In this document: positions 26,283 to 35,498 of the stretch, piece after piece
Numbering within the stretch: the first letter of the stretch is position 1
Layout of the letters: each line of letters starts with the position of its first letter
Source: UBA1952 sp965246855
GTDB lineage: Bacteria; Bacteroidota; Bacteroidia; Chitinophagales; Chitinophagaceae
Direction of reading: 5' to 3'
Assembly: GCA_965246855.1 (NCBI GenBank)
Contig: CBDFFP010000002.1
Location: forward strand, 1 to 64,000
DNA length: 64,000 nucleotides
Notes under the pieces: generated by a model
What the model was told of the DNA's origin: nothing
Database searches by the model: none
What the model saw: the letters and a program-made list of their open reading frames with translations, nothing else
Translations under genes and position numbers: made by a program

Positions 26283-27911
26283 CTACGCCAACTGCCCGTA
26301 ATACTCCTGCCGCAGGGTTTTTACGCGCTCGTCGTTCATGTAATCGTCAAAGCTGCTCTCGCGGTCAATGGCGCCGTTGGGCGTCAGTTCAATCACGCGG
26401 TCGGCAACGGTTTGGGCCAGCTCGTGGTCGCGGGTGGTGAACAGGATGGTTCCTTTAAAATCGCTGAGGCCGTTGTTCAGCGCAGTGATGCTTTCCAAAT
26501 CGAGGTGGTTGGTCGGCTCGTCGAGGAGTAGGACATTTCCTTTCAGCATCATCATGCGGCTCATCATGCAGCGCATTTTTTCGCCGCCGCTGAGGACGTT
26601 GCAGGCTTTCAACGTTTCTTCGCCGCCGAAGAGCATCCGCCCCAAAAAGCCGCGAATAAAGGTCTCGTCTTTCTCTTCGGAATACTGCCGCAGCCAATCA
26701 ATCAGGTTGTCGGATTTGCCTTCAAAATACTGCGTGTTGTCGTTGGGCAGATAGGTCGGTGTGATGGTAACGCCCCACTTGAAGCTGCCTTCAAAATCCG
26801 TGTCTTCGCCCATCAAAATCCTGTAGAATGCTGACGTAGCAAGGCCATTATCGCTTAGAATGGCAATTTTTTGTCCCCGCTTCAAGTCAAAGGAAATGTT
26901 GCGGAAATACACATCGCCGTTCACCGTTTTTCCGAGGTTTTTCACCTCCAAAATCTGGTCGCCGGCTTCGCGCACCTGGTTGTTGAAGAGGATGGCCGGA
27001 TACTTGCGGCTGGAAGCGGTCATGTCTTCCAGCTTAATTTTATCCAGGGCTTTTTTCCGGCTCGTGGCTTGCTTGGATTTAGAAGCGTTAGCCGAGAAGC
27101 GCGCGATAAAATCCTTCAACTCGGCAATCTTGTCTTCTGCCTTTTTGTTGGCATCGGTGCGCTGGCGAAGCAGCAATTGGCTGCTTTGATACCAGAACGA
27201 ATAGTTGCCCGCGAAGAGACTCAATTTCTTGAAATCAATGTCGGCGACGTGGGTACAAACCGTGTCGAGGAAGTGACGGTCGTGGGAAACAACAAGGACG
27301 ATTTTTTCGTAGTCGGCAAGGAAATTCTCCAGCCACGCAATCGTCTCCAAATCCAAGTCGTTGGTCGGTTCATCCAACAAGAGGATGTCGGGGTTTCCGA
27401 AGAGCGCCTGCGCCAAGAGGACGCGCACTTTCTGGTTACCGTCAATTTCCTTCACCAGGCGGCTGTGGAATTCTTCTTTCACGCCGAGCGAAGAAAGGAG
27501 CGTAGCCGCGTCGCTTTCCGCCGTGTAGCCGCCCATTTCGCCGTATTCGGCTTCCAGTTCTCCGGCGCGCATATAGTCATCTTCCGTCGCGTCGGGGTCG
27601 GCATAAATCGCGTCTTTGGTCGCCGCCAGTTCCGTCAGTTTGCTATTGCCCTGCATCACCGTTTCCAGCACCGTCAGCTCGTCGTAGGCGTAGTGGTTTT
27701 GCTTCAGCACGCTCATGCGCTGGCCTTTGGAAATCTCCACGCGGCCCGTAGTAGGCTCTATTTCGCCGGAAATAATCTTGAGGAAAGTGGATTTTCCCGC
27801 GCCGTTGGCCCCGATAATGCCGTAGCAGTTTCCTTCGGTAAAGCGGATGTTTACGTCTTCAAAAAGCACCCGCTTGCCGTAGCGCAGCGAGAGGTTTGCA
27901 ATATTAATCAT
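26283..27911 (-). CDS. ABC-F family ATPase (YbiT/YkpA-like)
   Basis: ABC-F proteins act on the ribosome and have two nucleotide-binding domains and no membrane part. Walker A of domain 1 is GANGAGKSTFLK and Walker B is LLLDEPTNDLDLETI. Domain 2 has the full signature LSGGEKMRCMMSRMMML and LLLDEPTNHLDLESI. Its Walker A region reads SDNGLATSAFYR, so domain 2 lacks the G-K-S/T lysine, as in YbiT-type proteins. An interdomain linker of about 80 residues rich in Lys/Arg/Ser lies between. A TACCTTCG promoter lies at 27968-27961. Confidence 0.88.
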   Translation of the reverse strand: MINIANLSLRYGKRVLFEDVNIRFTEGNCYGIIGANGAGKSTFLKIISGEIEPTTGRVEISKGQRMSVLKQNHYAYDELTVLETVMQGNSKLTELAATKDAIYADPDATEDDYMRAGELEAEYGEMGGYTAESDAATLLSSLGVKEEFHSRLVKEIDGNQKVRVLLAQALFGNPDILLLDEPTNDLDLETIAWLENFLADYEKIVLVVSHDRHFLDTVCTHVADIDFKKLSLFAGNYSFWYQSSQLLLRQRTDANKKAEDKIAELKDFIARFSANASKSKQATSRKKALDKIKLEDMTASSRKYPAILFNNQVREAGDQILEVKNLGKTVNGDVYFRNISFDLKRGQKIAILSDNGLATSAFYRILMGEDTDFEGSFKWGVTITPTYLPNDNTQYFEGKSDNLIDWLRQYSEEKDETFIRGFLGRMLFGGEETLKACNVLSGGEKMRCMMSRMMMLKGNVLLLDEPTNHLDLESITALNNGLSDFKGTILFTTRDHELAQTVADRVIELTPNGAIDRESSFDDYMNDERVKTLRQEYYGQLA

Positions 27912-27960
27912 AGTGGATAAAGAACGCTTTTCACCGGGGATAGGTTGGCGAAAAGCGGCG

Positions 27961-27968
27961 CGAAGGTA
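27961..27968 (-). promoter_or_regulatory. Probable -7 element of the ABC-F gene (TACCTTCG)
   Basis: It reads TACCTTCG on the minus strand, identical to the ileS element, about 50 bases before the start. It sits 33 bases from the stop of the restriction gene. Confidence 0.45.
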
Positions 27969-28000
27969 GGGGAAGGCTTTTCTTTTTGGAGAACTGGATA

Positions 28001-30925
28001 CTATGGAGCCTTCCCGCCCATTATCTCTTCTATCAAGGTCTTTATCCGGTCGTTGGAAAACTGGGTGCGGAACTGGATAGAAACCTCCCCGCCAAACAAG
28101 GCTTGGGCGTGCCGGATTTTGGCCTTCTCTGCTTCCCGCATACCCGATTCGCCTGCGTAGTTCTTTGTTTCCACCACAAAATGAAGCCGCTGCCCGCCAT
28201 CTTTCCGCTTCACCACATAGGCAAAGTCGGGGGAGTAAGTTTCGCCGCCCGCTACGGGTATTTTAATGGAATTCCTGGGAATCTTGGTAAAGACGATCAC
28301 GTCCTGAATCTCGTTCTCCATATTCTCCCGCTCCAGTTCGGAGTCGTAATAGAGCGCGTCCAGAAAATAATTGGGCGCTACGGCTTCGGGGGCATACATC
28401 TTTCCTACGTCTGCGGCGGGCGTTTCGGCCAGTACGTTGCCCGCCCGATCGGTAAAGGCAGTAGGATGAACAACGCTGGAAACCTTCTGGTAGCCAACGC
28501 TGAACTGCCCGGCGGCGTTCTCTAAAAGATAGCCCTGAAAATCGTCCTTCATTTGCCGCACCGTCGTCAGGCTTTGATAAGCCGTAAGGTCGGTTTCGGT
28601 TTTCACCAGCGCGCGGTGCAGGGTTTTCAGGTGGATGCGCAGCGCGTCGGAAAGGGCTTTCAGGAAATCGCTGTACCGCATCCGGGGCAGCGCCTTTATG
28701 TCGCGGTCATAGGACACTTCTTCCCGCTCCCGCGTGGTGGCCACCCCGTCTTTTATTTCCAGGCGCGCGGTGCGTTGGTGCAGCGCATTGGCAGCGGCCC
28801 AACGGCGGGGGTTTTGCTCCAGAAAAGAGACAAACAACGCCTCAAAAGCGGCTTCGTCTGCAATGCGGTATTCCAGTACCACTTTCTATTCAGCGCCTCC
28901 CAAAGCGCCTTTAGCTCGGCGTATTTGCCGGTGCGGATGGCTACCTTCTTTTTCGCTGCGCCTGCCTTGCGGATTTTATCATTCCCCACCCCCTCAAAAA
29001 TGCGCGGATAATTCTTGCGGATAAAATCAAAGCCGCCTTCCTTAAACGCATTGCTGCGGGTGACGACGTTGTTCGCATCCAACACTTCCAACAAGGCTTC
29101 CTCCGTCGTTCCATACACCTCGCAAATCTTTTTCACCATCTCGTCGGTCAGCTTTTCGGGAACCACGTCTGCCGACAATGCGCCGGAGCTTTCGTTGATT
29201 TCCCGCACCAGCTCATCCACAAAATTGCCCTCGGTGAAGTCCACAAAATAGTTCAGGAAAAAAGCCTCGTCCTTCACGCGGTTTCCATATTCGTTCACCG
29301 GAAGGCGCAGGCCCCGCCCCACTTCCTGAAGCCTGGAAATATCGCTGCCGCTGCTGCGGAGCTTGCAAATGCCAAACACGTTAGGGTTGTCCCAGCCTTC
29401 GCGCAGCGTCCACTTGGAGAAGATAAACCGACGTGGATTCTCCAGGCTCAACAGCGCCTCTTTGTCGTGCAGAATCTCCGAAATCTCTTTCTCTATGGCC
29501 TCGTCCTTCTCGCTGTTGTCTTTAGAGAAATAACCGGCGTGGGTGCCCGGAAGCGCAGCCAGTGTTTTCTCCAGATAGTCGCGGTAAAAAGCGTCGGTCT
29601 CTGTCTGGAGCAAAGCTTCGGCCTCGGCCTTCACCAGGGCTTCTATCGTCTTGCGCAACGTGCCCCCGGCGCTGCGGTACTCCTCAATATTGTCTATAAA
29701 AAACAAGGTGAGCGGCTTGATGCGCACGGCCCGCGTCAAAAGGTCTTTCTCCAGCCGGAAGTGCGCCTTCACGGCTTCGGCCATCATGCTTTCCTGCAAG
29801 GTGGCGGCGTAGGAATACGGGTTTATCTTGTCACCTTTCTTCAGCTCCAGCCCGTTAGAAAGCTCCACGGTGGTCTTGTTCAGCTTCTCTATCCGCAGGC
29901 CCTCCATCGCGGGGTGCAGGCGGCTCAAAGCCTCGCCTTTTGCCAGCGCCAGGGTTTTGCGCTGCGCTTCTTTTTTCTGCCCGCCTTCCACCAGCTCAAA
30001 GCGCGCCTCCACCCCGTCGGAATCCACAAAGCGCACCAGCGCGTCGGGCACTTCGGCCCCTGCGGTGGCAATGTGGGCCTCCACGCCTTTCACCAGGTTT
30101 TGGTTAAAGGCATCCACCGCCGTCAGCCGGTACAACAGGTTCTCGTATTTGCCGCTGTTCCGTTCGGGGAAGGTGGCCCCATAGCGCAGGATGGCCTGCG
30201 GCTTCATCTTTCCAATGGCTTCCCACGCTTTGTTGCCCTGCGCAAACTTGTGCGGCTCGTCCACAACCACAAAAGGCCGGCGTGGCGGCCAGCCCTTCAA
30301 ACGGAACGGTGTAGGCATCCAGCAGGCTGCGGTCGTAGCTCTTTTGCATCGTCTCGGACGTGAGCATCCCGGCGTTGATCACCAGGACCTGTATGCGGTC
30401 TTTCTCGGTTGCCGACGCGGCCACAAACTGCGCCACCGCTGCCGGAATGCGCGCCTTCTTGCTCTTGCCGCCCTTGAGGCTTTCTACCACATAAAGCTGA
30501 ATGGTTTTGCCATACAGCTCCCGGAAATGCGCGCGGCTGCTGTCCGACTTTAAGAAGCTGATGGTCCCGGCCTTGATGGAAAGCGTGGGCACCACAATCA
30601 CGAACTTAAAAACGCCGTATACCCGGTTCAGCTCAAAAAGGGTCTTGGCATAGGTATAGGTTTTGCCCGTGCCGGTCTCCATCTCTATGTCCAGCACGCC
30701 GCTGTTGCGCTTCACCGGTGCCAGGGTCGCAGCAATGCCATTGCTTTCGTGCAGGGCCACGATGTTGCGCCCATATTGCATATCGGCGGTATAGTCGAAA
30801 CCCGGGTTGCACTGCGCGGCGTGCGCGCCCTGCGGCGCTATGCGCGCCACGCCTTCCAGCACGGCCACCACACTGTCTACGGCATGGGACTGGTGGGGCA
30901 GGTTTTTCTCGAAATTGAAGTTCAT
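28001..30925 (-). pseudogene. res: Type III restriction endonuclease subunit Res, two frameshifts
   Basis: Res subunits combine a superfamily 2 translocase with a nuclease and cut only with Mod bound. Walker A is METGTGKTYTYAKTL; after a frame change comes VVVDEPHKF (motif II). Later motifs include FIFSKWTLREGWDNPNVF and the R-x-x-E-V-G-R-G-L-R-L-P helicase motif VI. The C-terminal nuclease reads SPDFAYVVKR and then VVETKNY, a PD-(D/E)XK core. Single-base shifts near 30,285 and 28,884 split it; repairing them gives one chain of about 975 residues, normal for the family. It may be intact in the cell. It pairs with mod at 33929-31887. Confidence 0.88.
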
Positions 30926-30945
30926 GGGAATGGGGGTAGGTATTC

Positions 30946-31253
30946 TTTTGTCACCCCGGAACGGGGTCTGGGAAAATGCTTTTGGAAAGGTGGGCTGGGC
31001 AGACCCCGTTCCGGGGTGACAAAAGATTTTGACGGGTTTTTGTCATCCCGGAACGGGATCTGGTCGGCTTGCGCGCGGCGGGGAAAACACAGCAGGTTGC
31101 ACCCGGCAAGGCCCCTTCGGGGTGACAAAAAAGTATCGCCGTCCGTTCTTGCGCCCCTTTGTTGTCACCCTCTTTTGTCACCCCGGAACGGGGTCTGGGA
31201 AAATGCTTTTGGAAAGGTGGGCTGGGCAGGTCCCGTTCCGGGGTGACAAAAAA
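30946..31253. repeat. Three REP-like palindromic repeats in tandem
   Basis: Copies at 30946-31024, about 31037-31131 (degenerate) and 31173-31253 each consist of TTTTGTCACCCCGGAACGGG plus GTCTGG, a 30-45 bp spacer and the inverted form ending in GGGGTGACAAAA. The first and third share their spacer (AAAATGCTTTTGGAAAGG...), so one copied the other. This fills the 342-bp gap between res and the GIY-YIG gene; a terminator role is possible but no other gene is seen. Confidence 0.85.
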
Positions 31254-31267
31254 CCCGCCATTTTTTT

Positions 31268-31693
31268 TCAGGTCTGTTCCGGGTCTTCCCTGCTTATCTG
31301 CCATTGAAAAGACATTTTATCTTTCATCAATTTCTCATCGCCTATGCTGCGCCAGCGGCTTTTTACGGCCTCCATCTGCGCCTCCGTAGGCGGCCAATGG
31401 CCCAGCACTTTCGTGTTCCAAAAATCCCAGTCCGGGTTCAAAGCATTGATTAATGCCTCTTTGTCTTTCCTGTGCCAACGTTTGATTTCCTTTTCCCGCG
31501 CTATGGCGTTGTTTACGTACTTCGTCTCTTCGCTCCAAAGGAGATAATACACATGGTACCTGGTGGTGAAACAGCCTTCTTTTCCAATCCAGTGCTCCAG
31601 GAGCCGGGCGGCAAGGTTGTTAGTGATGCCGGTGTAGAGAACGCTCCGGCTCTGGTTGGTGAGGATGTACGTCCAGAATTGATAAGGGCGCAT
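31268..31693 (-). CDS. GIY-YIG nuclease-family protein
   Basis: The first 80 residues carry the nuclease fold: YILTNQSRSVLYTGITNNLA holds the Y-I-L and Y-T-G variant of GIY-YIG, then the Arg in ARLLEH. EKEIKRWHRKDKEALI contains the metal-binding Glu in its usual helix. Such 80-140 residue proteins are common in Bacteroidota, and most have no proven substrate. It lies between mod and res in the same direction, though REP repeats separate all three. It may be a bystander or an accessory nuclease. Confidence 0.8.
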   Translation of the reverse strand: MRPYQFWTYILTNQSRSVLYTGITNNLAARLLEHWIGKEGCFTTRYHVYYLLWSEETKYVNNAIAREKEIKRWHRKDKEALINALNPDWDFWNTKVLGHWPPTEAQMEAVKSRWRSIGDEKLMKDKMSFQWQISREDPEQT

Positions 31694-31746
31694 GGGAAAA
31701 TATTGGAGAGGTAAAAAGTGCTTCGGTCACCCTCTTTTGTCACCTC

Positions 31747-31875
31747 TTTTGTCACCCCGGAACGGGGTCTGGGAAAATGCAGCAGGCTGGGCAGACCCCG
31801 TTCCGGGGTGACAAAAACCGCGCTGTTCGTGCAAAATACAGCCCGCTGGTCAGACCCCGTTCCGGGGTGACAAAA
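31747..31875. repeat. REP-like palindrome plus a half copy
   Basis: A full inverted pair at 31747-31816 has a spacer shorter than the copies at 30946 and 31173. A single right half at about 31849-31875 ends 11 bases before the mod stop. All belong to the same repeat family. Confidence 0.8.
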
Positions 31876-31886
31876 GATTATGCTCC

Positions 31887-33929
31887 TCACCACCGCGTGA
31901 TAAAGTCCAGCTCGCCTTCCTTGCGGCCTTTTACGTTCTTCAGGTTCTCGGCCAGCTCGCGCAGGCGCGCGCTCTCGAAATGATAGCCAAAGGCCACCAC
32001 CAGCGTGGGGTTGAACCCCCCGTCGGCATCGGCGCGTTCCAAAAGGGCTTTCAGGGCGGCGGTGGAAAAGCCGCGCTCCATCAGGTAGAGCCTGCCGCTG
32101 CCATAGTGGGCGGGGTAACCGGCCAGATCCACCGCCGCCAAATCCTCGGTCAGCAAGAGGCCGTCTGCCGTTTTCCAGGTGGTGCGCAGGGCTTCCAGAT
32201 CGGCGGGGGTGAGCTTGGTCTCGTCAAAAAGCACGGCCTGCGGGTGGAAGTCGTCGGCCTCAAAATCATAGTCTTCCCAGATGGGCATCGTCTCCAGTAT
32301 GCGGAAGCCCCGGTCGCCGGTGTCTTCGGGTTTTTCGGCGCTGATTTTGGCGGCGGCCCGCAGGAGGCGCTCGCGGGTAATCTCAAAAATGGTTGGCTCC
32401 GGCGCGCCGGGCAGGCCCCGCACAAAATCATAGGCGGCTTTGCTGCCTTTGGGGTCTATGGCCTCCGGCAACTGCACGAGGATAAAACGCCGCTTCCCCC
32501 CATCCTCCGCATTCAACCGCATCACGGCCTCGCCGGTGGTGCCGGAACCGGCAAAAAAATCGAGAATGAGGTCGTGGGAAGTGGTTACAAACCGGATGAA
32601 TTTCTTGATAATGGTTTCGTCCTTTGGAAAAGGAAAAGCATCCGCACCAAGAAGATTCTTTAAACGCTTCTTCGCTCCACGTGCGTCTTTATAAAATACA
32701 CTTGAAGGAACCTCTAACTCGGTCTCTGTCAAATATCTTTTTAGGTTCGGAATCGTGTTTTCATCCTCACCAAAATGTATGAGTTGTTTGCTAAGAATTT
32801 CAGGAAGGTTCTTTTCATTAAATCTCCATCCCCCATTAGGGACTTTACATGGCATTCCAGTTATAGGGTGCAAAACATCAAATCTGCCGCCTGTACCTGT
32901 ACCCTGTGATATGTCTCCAGCAAAATAAATTCCCTTTGCATCAACTAGATTATAATGGTCGTGCGCTTTCGCCACATTATCATCGGACAAAGCCTTAAAA
33001 AACTCTTTTAGTCCTTTGCTTATTTCGCTATAGTTATCGCCAAAAATCTTTTTCAGCTTTTCATATTCTGCGTAAACAGGTTCGAGTCCTGTTTTGCGCT
33101 CCCGCCAAAATTTTCCATTGCTTTCCTCCTCTTCATCTCCACCTATTTCCTCCGCAGCTTGCAGGTTAATATTCCTTGCATAAACCAAGCAATATTCATG
33201 GTTTGTAGCCACGAGCTTAGCCATTGATTTTCTACCTGTATTCCAAACAAACTCCGCCACAAAATTCTCCTCTCCAAAAATCTCATCCATCAGCATCCGT
33301 AGTTGGGCCACTTCGTTGTCGTCGATAGAGATAAAGACAACGCCGTCTTCGCGCAGGAGCTGCCGGGCGATGTAGAGGCGCGGATACATAAACGTGAGCC
33401 AGGCCGAGTGGCTGTTGCTCTTGCTTTGGGTGAATTGCAGGATGCGCTTCGCCTGTATTTCGTCAATGCCGGCAAGGCTTTGCAGCTCTTTGTGGGAAAA
33501 CTTGCGGTCGTCCTGATACACAAAGCCATCGTTGCCGGTGTTGTAGGGCGGGTCTATGTAAATCATCTTCACCTTCTCGTGGTAGGCATGGGAAAGGTGC
33601 TTCAGTACCTCCAGGTTGTCGCCCTTCAGGAGGAGGTTTTCGCTCCCCGCGTTTTCGGGGCGGGCGTTGTGGGCCGTGTTGGGGCGCAGCAGGGTAGTGG
33701 CCCCGTCGGTGGCCAGGAGGCGGGCGTAGGATTTGCCCAGCCAGTCCAGCGTGTAGGATTCTTTCTCCAGCCGCAGGCCGGGGTTTTGGGTTTGGAGGCG
33801 GGCACGGAAGCCTTCAAAATCAAAGGCCCCGCTTTTGGAGAAAAGCTGCGGGAAATGGGTTTTCAGCACGGCCAGGTCGGGGTTGGGCGCGGCGATGTGG
33901 TGGGTCAGGTGCTGGTCTTGCGGGGACAT
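31887..33929 (-). CDS. mod: Type III DNA-methyltransferase subunit Mod
   Basis: Mod recognises the site and methylates adenine. The catalytic motif DPPYNTGNDGFVYQDD precedes the cofactor motif DFFAGSGTTGEAVMRL, the beta-class order usual for type III Mod. 'SIDDNEVAQLRMLMDEIFGE' is also typical. The middle part (codons lying at about 33290-32650) has about 40% G+C in the lines I counted, against 62-65% in both flanks. This is where the target-recognition domain lies, so it was probably replaced by recombination. The 680 residues are unbroken, unlike res. Confidence 0.92.
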   Translation of the reverse strand: MSPQDQHLTHHIAAPNPDLAVLKTHFPQLFSKSGAFDFEGFRARLQTQNPGLRLEKESYTLDWLGKSYARLLATDGATTLLRPNTAHNARPENAGSENLLLKGDNLEVLKHLSHAYHEKVKMIYIDPPYNTGNDGFVYQDDRKFSHKELQSLAGIDEIQAKRILQFTQSKSNSHSAWLTFMYPRLYIARQLLREDGVVFISIDDNEVAQLRMLMDEIFGEENFVAEFVWNTGRKSMAKLVATNHEYCLVYARNINLQAAEEIGGDEEEESNGKFWRERKTGLEPVYAEYEKLKKIFGDNYSEISKGLKEFFKALSDDNVAKAHDHYNLVDAKGIYFAGDISQGTGTGGRFDVLHPITGMPCKVPNGGWRFNEKNLPEILSKQLIHFGEDENTIPNLKRYLTETELEVPSSVFYKDARGAKKRLKNLLGADAFPFPKDETIIKKFIRFVTTSHDLILDFFAGSGTTGEAVMRLNAEDGGKRRFILVQLPEAIDPKGSKAAYDFVRGLPGAPEPTIFEITRERLLRAAAKISAEKPEDTGDRGFRILETMPIWEDYDFEADDFHPQAVLFDETKLTPADLEALRTTWKTADGLLLTEDLAAVDLAGYPAHYGSGRLYLMERGFSTAALKALLERADADGGFNPTLVVAFGYHFESARLRELAENLKNVKGRKEGELDFITRW

Positions 33930-34005
33930 GGAGCAAAGCTATGTTTGGCGGAGCGACAAAAGGTTTTCGCCGGGAAGGATTAAGCGGGTGAGCGGTCATA
34001 ATCTT

Positions 34006-34111
34006 TTGTCCTCCCGGAACGGGATCTGAACAACCCACTCTTCAAAAAGCATTTCTGCGAGACCCGGTTTCCAAAAGCATCTTCCCAGACCCCGTTCCGG
34101 GGTGACAAAAA
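34006..34111. repeat. REP-like palindrome, diverged
   Basis: It starts TTTTGTCCTCCCGGAACGGG and ends with CCCCGTTCCGGGGTGACAAA; the spacer repeats CAAAAAGCAT/CCAAAAGCAT segments. It lies between mod and tandem array 2. Confidence 0.75.
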
Positions 34112-34139
34112 AGATTGTTGGACGGAAACAGGCCTTCAC

Positions 34140-34337
34140 ATACGCTCCGAATAATTTTGAAGCCCCTGTGTCACCATCATATCGGCTACGAATAATTTTG
34201 AAGCCACTGTGGCGCCGTCGTATACGCTACGAATAATTTTGAAACCACTGTGGTGCCGTCGTATAGGCTACGAATAATTTTGAAACCGCTGTGGCGCTGT
34301 CATATCGGCTACGAATAATTTTGAAGCCGCTGTGGCT
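34140..34337. repeat. Tandem array 2: five units, 41-bp period
   Basis: Units begin at 34140, 34181, 34222, 34263 and 34304, each exactly 41 bp until the last, which breaks off after CTGTGGC. The common core GCTACGAATAATTTTGAA is followed by a CCACTGTGG-type palindrome and GCGCCGTCGT. A 41-bp period breaks reading frames, so the array is not coding. It ends about 80 bp before the start of DUF6261 copy 2. Confidence 0.88.
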
Positions 34338-34418
34338 TTTTGGTGCCCATTTCCAAAACTCCAAAATCCGTTCTATTTTTGACTCAGCCTTTTTGCTTTT
34401 CCAAAAACCTTTCTCCAC

Positions 34419-35168
34419 ATGGTACGCTCCACCAGCCTTTCCGCCCTTGCCGGCCTGCACTTTTTTCAGGTTATCCAAAGCATTCTTAACCGCTTAACGT
34501 CCATTAACCTCACCGACGCGGGCTTTGTGCGACGCCTGACCGCGTTGCGTACCGTTTTTCAACAGTACGACGCTGCCGTGCGCCGCCTGCGCAGCTCGCC
34601 CAACACGGCCCCGCTCCTCGATTTGGATGAGCTGCGCGACCGGCTGTTCCGCGCCTTGCGGCAAGTGCTGGACGCCTACACCGACTCGCCGGTGCCGGCC
34701 AAATCCGGGGCCGCCGATGTGCTTCTGCGCTATCAGGACAACTATGGCCGCAACGTGCCCAACATGGCACAAATAGAGGAAACCGCAGCGATTGCCAATA
34801 TTTTGCAGGATTTTGCGAAGCCCGACGCCGTGGCCGCGCTGGCCCAACTGCCCATGCTGACTGCCGACTGGATAACCCCGCTGCGCACGGCCAACCAGCA
34901 GTTTGCGGCGCGCTACGAAACCCGCACCGACGATTTGCATGTGGAAATAGACGGCCTGACGGCCCGCTACCGCAGCGAAACGCAAGCCGCTTTTAACGCC
35001 CTGGGCAACCGCCTGAACGCGCTTTTGGAAATAGACGCCGACAGCGCCACGCCCAACGCCAACCTGACGCTGGCCGCCACCGGCATCAACGCCGATGTGG
35101 AAACAGCAAAGGCCAACTACCGCCGCGGCGGCACCCGCAGCAGCGACGGCACGCCTACACCGCCATAA
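34419..35168 (+). CDS. DUF6261-family protein (copy 2)
   Basis: This is a helical protein of 249 residues, homologous end to end with the product of 16693-15944. ATG 34419 (MVRSTSLSALAGLHFFQVIQ) matches the internal ATG of that copy. Conserved spots are LLDLDELRDRLF, IEETAAIANILQDF, DWITPLRTANQQFAARYETR and a Gly/Ser/Thr/Pro-rich tail. It has no transmembrane segment and no nuclease or nucleotide-binding motif. It is alone, ended by a strong terminator, and preceded by the 41-bp array. The family is known mainly from Bacteroidota and its role is unknown. Confidence 0.78.
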   Translation: MVRSTSLSALAGLHFFQVIQSILNRLTSINLTDAGFVRRLTALRTVFQQYDAAVRRLRSSPNTAPLLDLDELRDRLFRALRQVLDAYTDSPVPAKSGAADVLLRYQDNYGRNVPNMAQIEETAAIANILQDFAKPDAVAALAQLPMLTADWITPLRTANQQFAARYETRTDDLHVEIDGLTARYRSETQAAFNALGNRLNALLEIDADSATPNANLTLAATGINADVETAKANYRRGGTRSSDGTPTPP

Positions 35169-35190
35169 GCGCCGTAAATTTTTTAAAAGC

Positions 35191-35222
35191 AGAAAAGCGC
35201 CCCGAATCCGGGGCGCTTTTCT
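35191..35222 (+). terminator. Rho-independent terminator
   Basis: The stem AGAAAAGCGCCCCG/CGGGGCGCTTTTCT around AATC serves the DUF6261 gene ending at 35168 and, read the other way, the tRNA-Arg gene. Confidence 0.88.
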
Positions 35223-35225
35223 TTG

Positions 35226-35299
35226 TGATCCGGATTGGATTCGAACCAATGACCCACAGCTTAGAAGGCTGTTGCTCTATCCATCTGAGCTACCGGACC
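35226..35299 (-). tRNA. tRNA-Arg (anticodon TCT)
   Basis: On the minus strand GGTCCGGTAGCTCAG opens the acceptor and D arm. The anticodon loop is CTTCTAA, giving TCT. The T arm reads GGTTCGAATCC and the acceptor closes with CCGGATC plus discriminator A. CCA is not encoded. A TAATTTCG element lies at 35325-35318 with TTTG 18 bases upstream of it. Confidence 0.93.
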
Positions 35300-35317
35300 G
35301 GGGGTTTTTTGAAGGCG

Positions 35318-35325
35318 CGAAATTA
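35318..35325 (-). promoter_or_regulatory. Probable -7 element of tRNA-Arg (TAATTTCG)
   Basis: TAATTTCG lies 19 bases before the tRNA, with TTTG 18 bases upstream, close to the Bacteroidota TTTG-N19-TAnnTTTG layout. Confidence 0.55.
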
Positions 35326-35378
35326 AGCGCCTCTACTAAAAAACAAAGAGCTGTAAAGGCGCTTTTTTGTCGGAAATC

Positions 35379-35445
35379 TTTTGTCATCCCGGAACGGGAT
35401 CTGTGCAGACGCAAGCCGGCAAGTTCCCGTTCCGGGATGACAAAA
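35379..35445. repeat. REP-like palindrome
   Basis: TTTTGTCATCCCGGAACGGG and its inverted form ending CCCGTTCCGGGATGACAAAA surround a short spacer. It belongs to the same family as those around the restriction locus, in the ATCCCGGA/TCCGGGAT variant. Confidence 0.85.
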
Positions 35446-35498
35446 GATTATCGCCGTTCTACCGCATTCCACTGGGCGACCACACAGGGTCGCCCCTA

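Noticed and set aside
26871..27920. 349-codon plus-strand frame opposite the ABC-F gene
   Set aside because: It is an antisense shadow; the minus strand has the Walker and signature motifs.
30946..31253. Insertion sequence between res and the GIY-YIG gene
   Set aside because: There is no transposase frame; only non-coding palindromic repeats are present.
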